Shown here: piece by piece, positions 63,786 to 64,000 of the stretch | How the letters are laid out: every line of letters starts with the position of its first letter | How positions within the stretch are numbered: the stretch's first letter is position 1 | From: Microbulbifer taiwanensis | Lineage (GTDB): Bacteria > Pseudomonadota > Gammaproteobacteria > Pseudomonadales > Cellvibrionaceae | Assembly: GCF_014904815.1 (NCBI RefSeq) | Contig: NZ_JACZFR010000025.1 | Span: 265,660-329,659 of the forward strand | Reading direction: 5' to 3' | Length of the DNA: 64,000 bases | Program-made: the position numbers and the translations under genes | Notes under the pieces: generated by a model | The model's input: only the letters and a program-made list of their open reading frames with translations | Told to the model about the DNA's origin: nothing | Database searches by the model: none

Positions 63786-64000
63786 GCGGAATGCGGAATA
63801 ATGAATGCGGAATACGCGATTGAACATCGTGTATTCCGCTGGAGCACAGCTCGCGACTAAGCCTCCGTTAACAGGCGGTTTGACCGTTAGGTCCGGGCCT
63901 CACATGCTTTTCCGCATTCCGCATTCCGCATTCCGCATTCCGCATTCCGCATTCCGCATTCCGCATTCCGCATTCCGCATTCCGCATTCCGCATTCCGCA
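63786..64000. repeat. Heptamer-bounded repeat element with 13 perfect TTCCGCA units (runs off window)
   Basis: The left array is GCGGAAT, GCGGAAT, AATGAAT, GCGGAAT, ACGCGAT (63786-63820). A core of about 90 bases shares CTAAGC-TC, AGGCGGTTTGAC and GGCC-CAT with 2740-2835. The right array is 13 uninterrupted copies of TTCCGCA (63910-64000), cut by the window end. Confidence 0.9.

Noticed and set aside
63910..64000. CRISPR array
   Set aside because: The 7-base units are contiguous with no spacers, and no cas gene is present.

Overview
The window is GC-rich gammaproteobacterial chromosome. The order kdsD-kdsC-lptC-lptA-lptB-rpoN-hpf-ptsN-rapZ-ptsO, followed elsewhere by rplM-rpsI-petABC-sspA-sspB, is the classical gammaproteobacterial arrangement. 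TonB-dependent uptake, a full protocatechuate/4-hydroxybenzoate/ferulate pathway and the repeat content fit a marine, polymer- and lignin-degrading member of Cellvibrionales, possibly Microbulbifer or a relative. That placement is inferred from gene content; no 16S or tRNA gene was seen.

Layout. Positions 1-4.8 kb hold the 3' end of yhdP, a lipoprotein MsrB, an unknown membrane protein, darP and mgtE. Positions 5.1-13.0 kb hold the envelope/nitrogen-PTS block on the minus strand (ptsO, rapZ, ptsN, hpf, rpoN, lptB, lptA, lptC, kdsC, kdsD). Positions 13.4-18 kb hold mlaC, ibaG, murA, hisG and hisD; mlaF, mlaE, mlaD and mlaB, normally beside kdsD and mlaC, are absent. Positions 18-22.8 kb hold a DegS/AlgW-type protease, ATP sulfurylase, zapG and zapE. 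Positions 22.9-29.2 kb hold a YbbA/YbbP-like ABC exporter, a secreted DJ-1/PfpI protein and a two-component system; matching direct repeats lie upstream of the first and third genes. Positions 29.3-36.5 kb hold L13/S9, a bc1 complex with fused cytochrome b and c1, SspA/SspB, a diguanylate cyclase and a YIP1-family protein. Positions 36.5-42.9 kb hold a TetR regulator beside a serine hydrolase, an amidohydrolase and a TonB receptor.

The catabolic island (43.1-59.6 kb) is a complete route. FCS, the hydratase-lyase and vanillin dehydrogenase take hydroxycinnamates to 4-hydroxybenzoate or vanillate. PobA makes protocatechuate, and PcaHG, PcaB, PcaC, PcaD, PcaIJ and PcaF carry it to succinyl-CoA and acetyl-CoA. 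Its regulators are local: MarR, AraC-type PobR and LysR-type PcaQ. Two matching palindromes flank the ferulate genes and are good candidates for the MarR operator. An M48 protease with LemA and an acetyl-CoA acetyltransferase close the window.

The least ordinary content is between the genes. Three kinds of dispersed repeat are visible. (1) Heptamer arrays (GCGGAAT and relatives, and a second GTGGCGA type) sit at or across the stop codons of neighbouring genes; one array runs off the window end as 13 perfect TTCCGCA units. (2) A 309-bp MITE-like element has 40-bp terminal inverted repeats, and half of it recurs beside lptB. (3) A superfamily of long palindromes shares outer flanks and loop sequence while the stems change and stay largely complementary. 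No transposase or other obvious mobilising enzyme is in the window.
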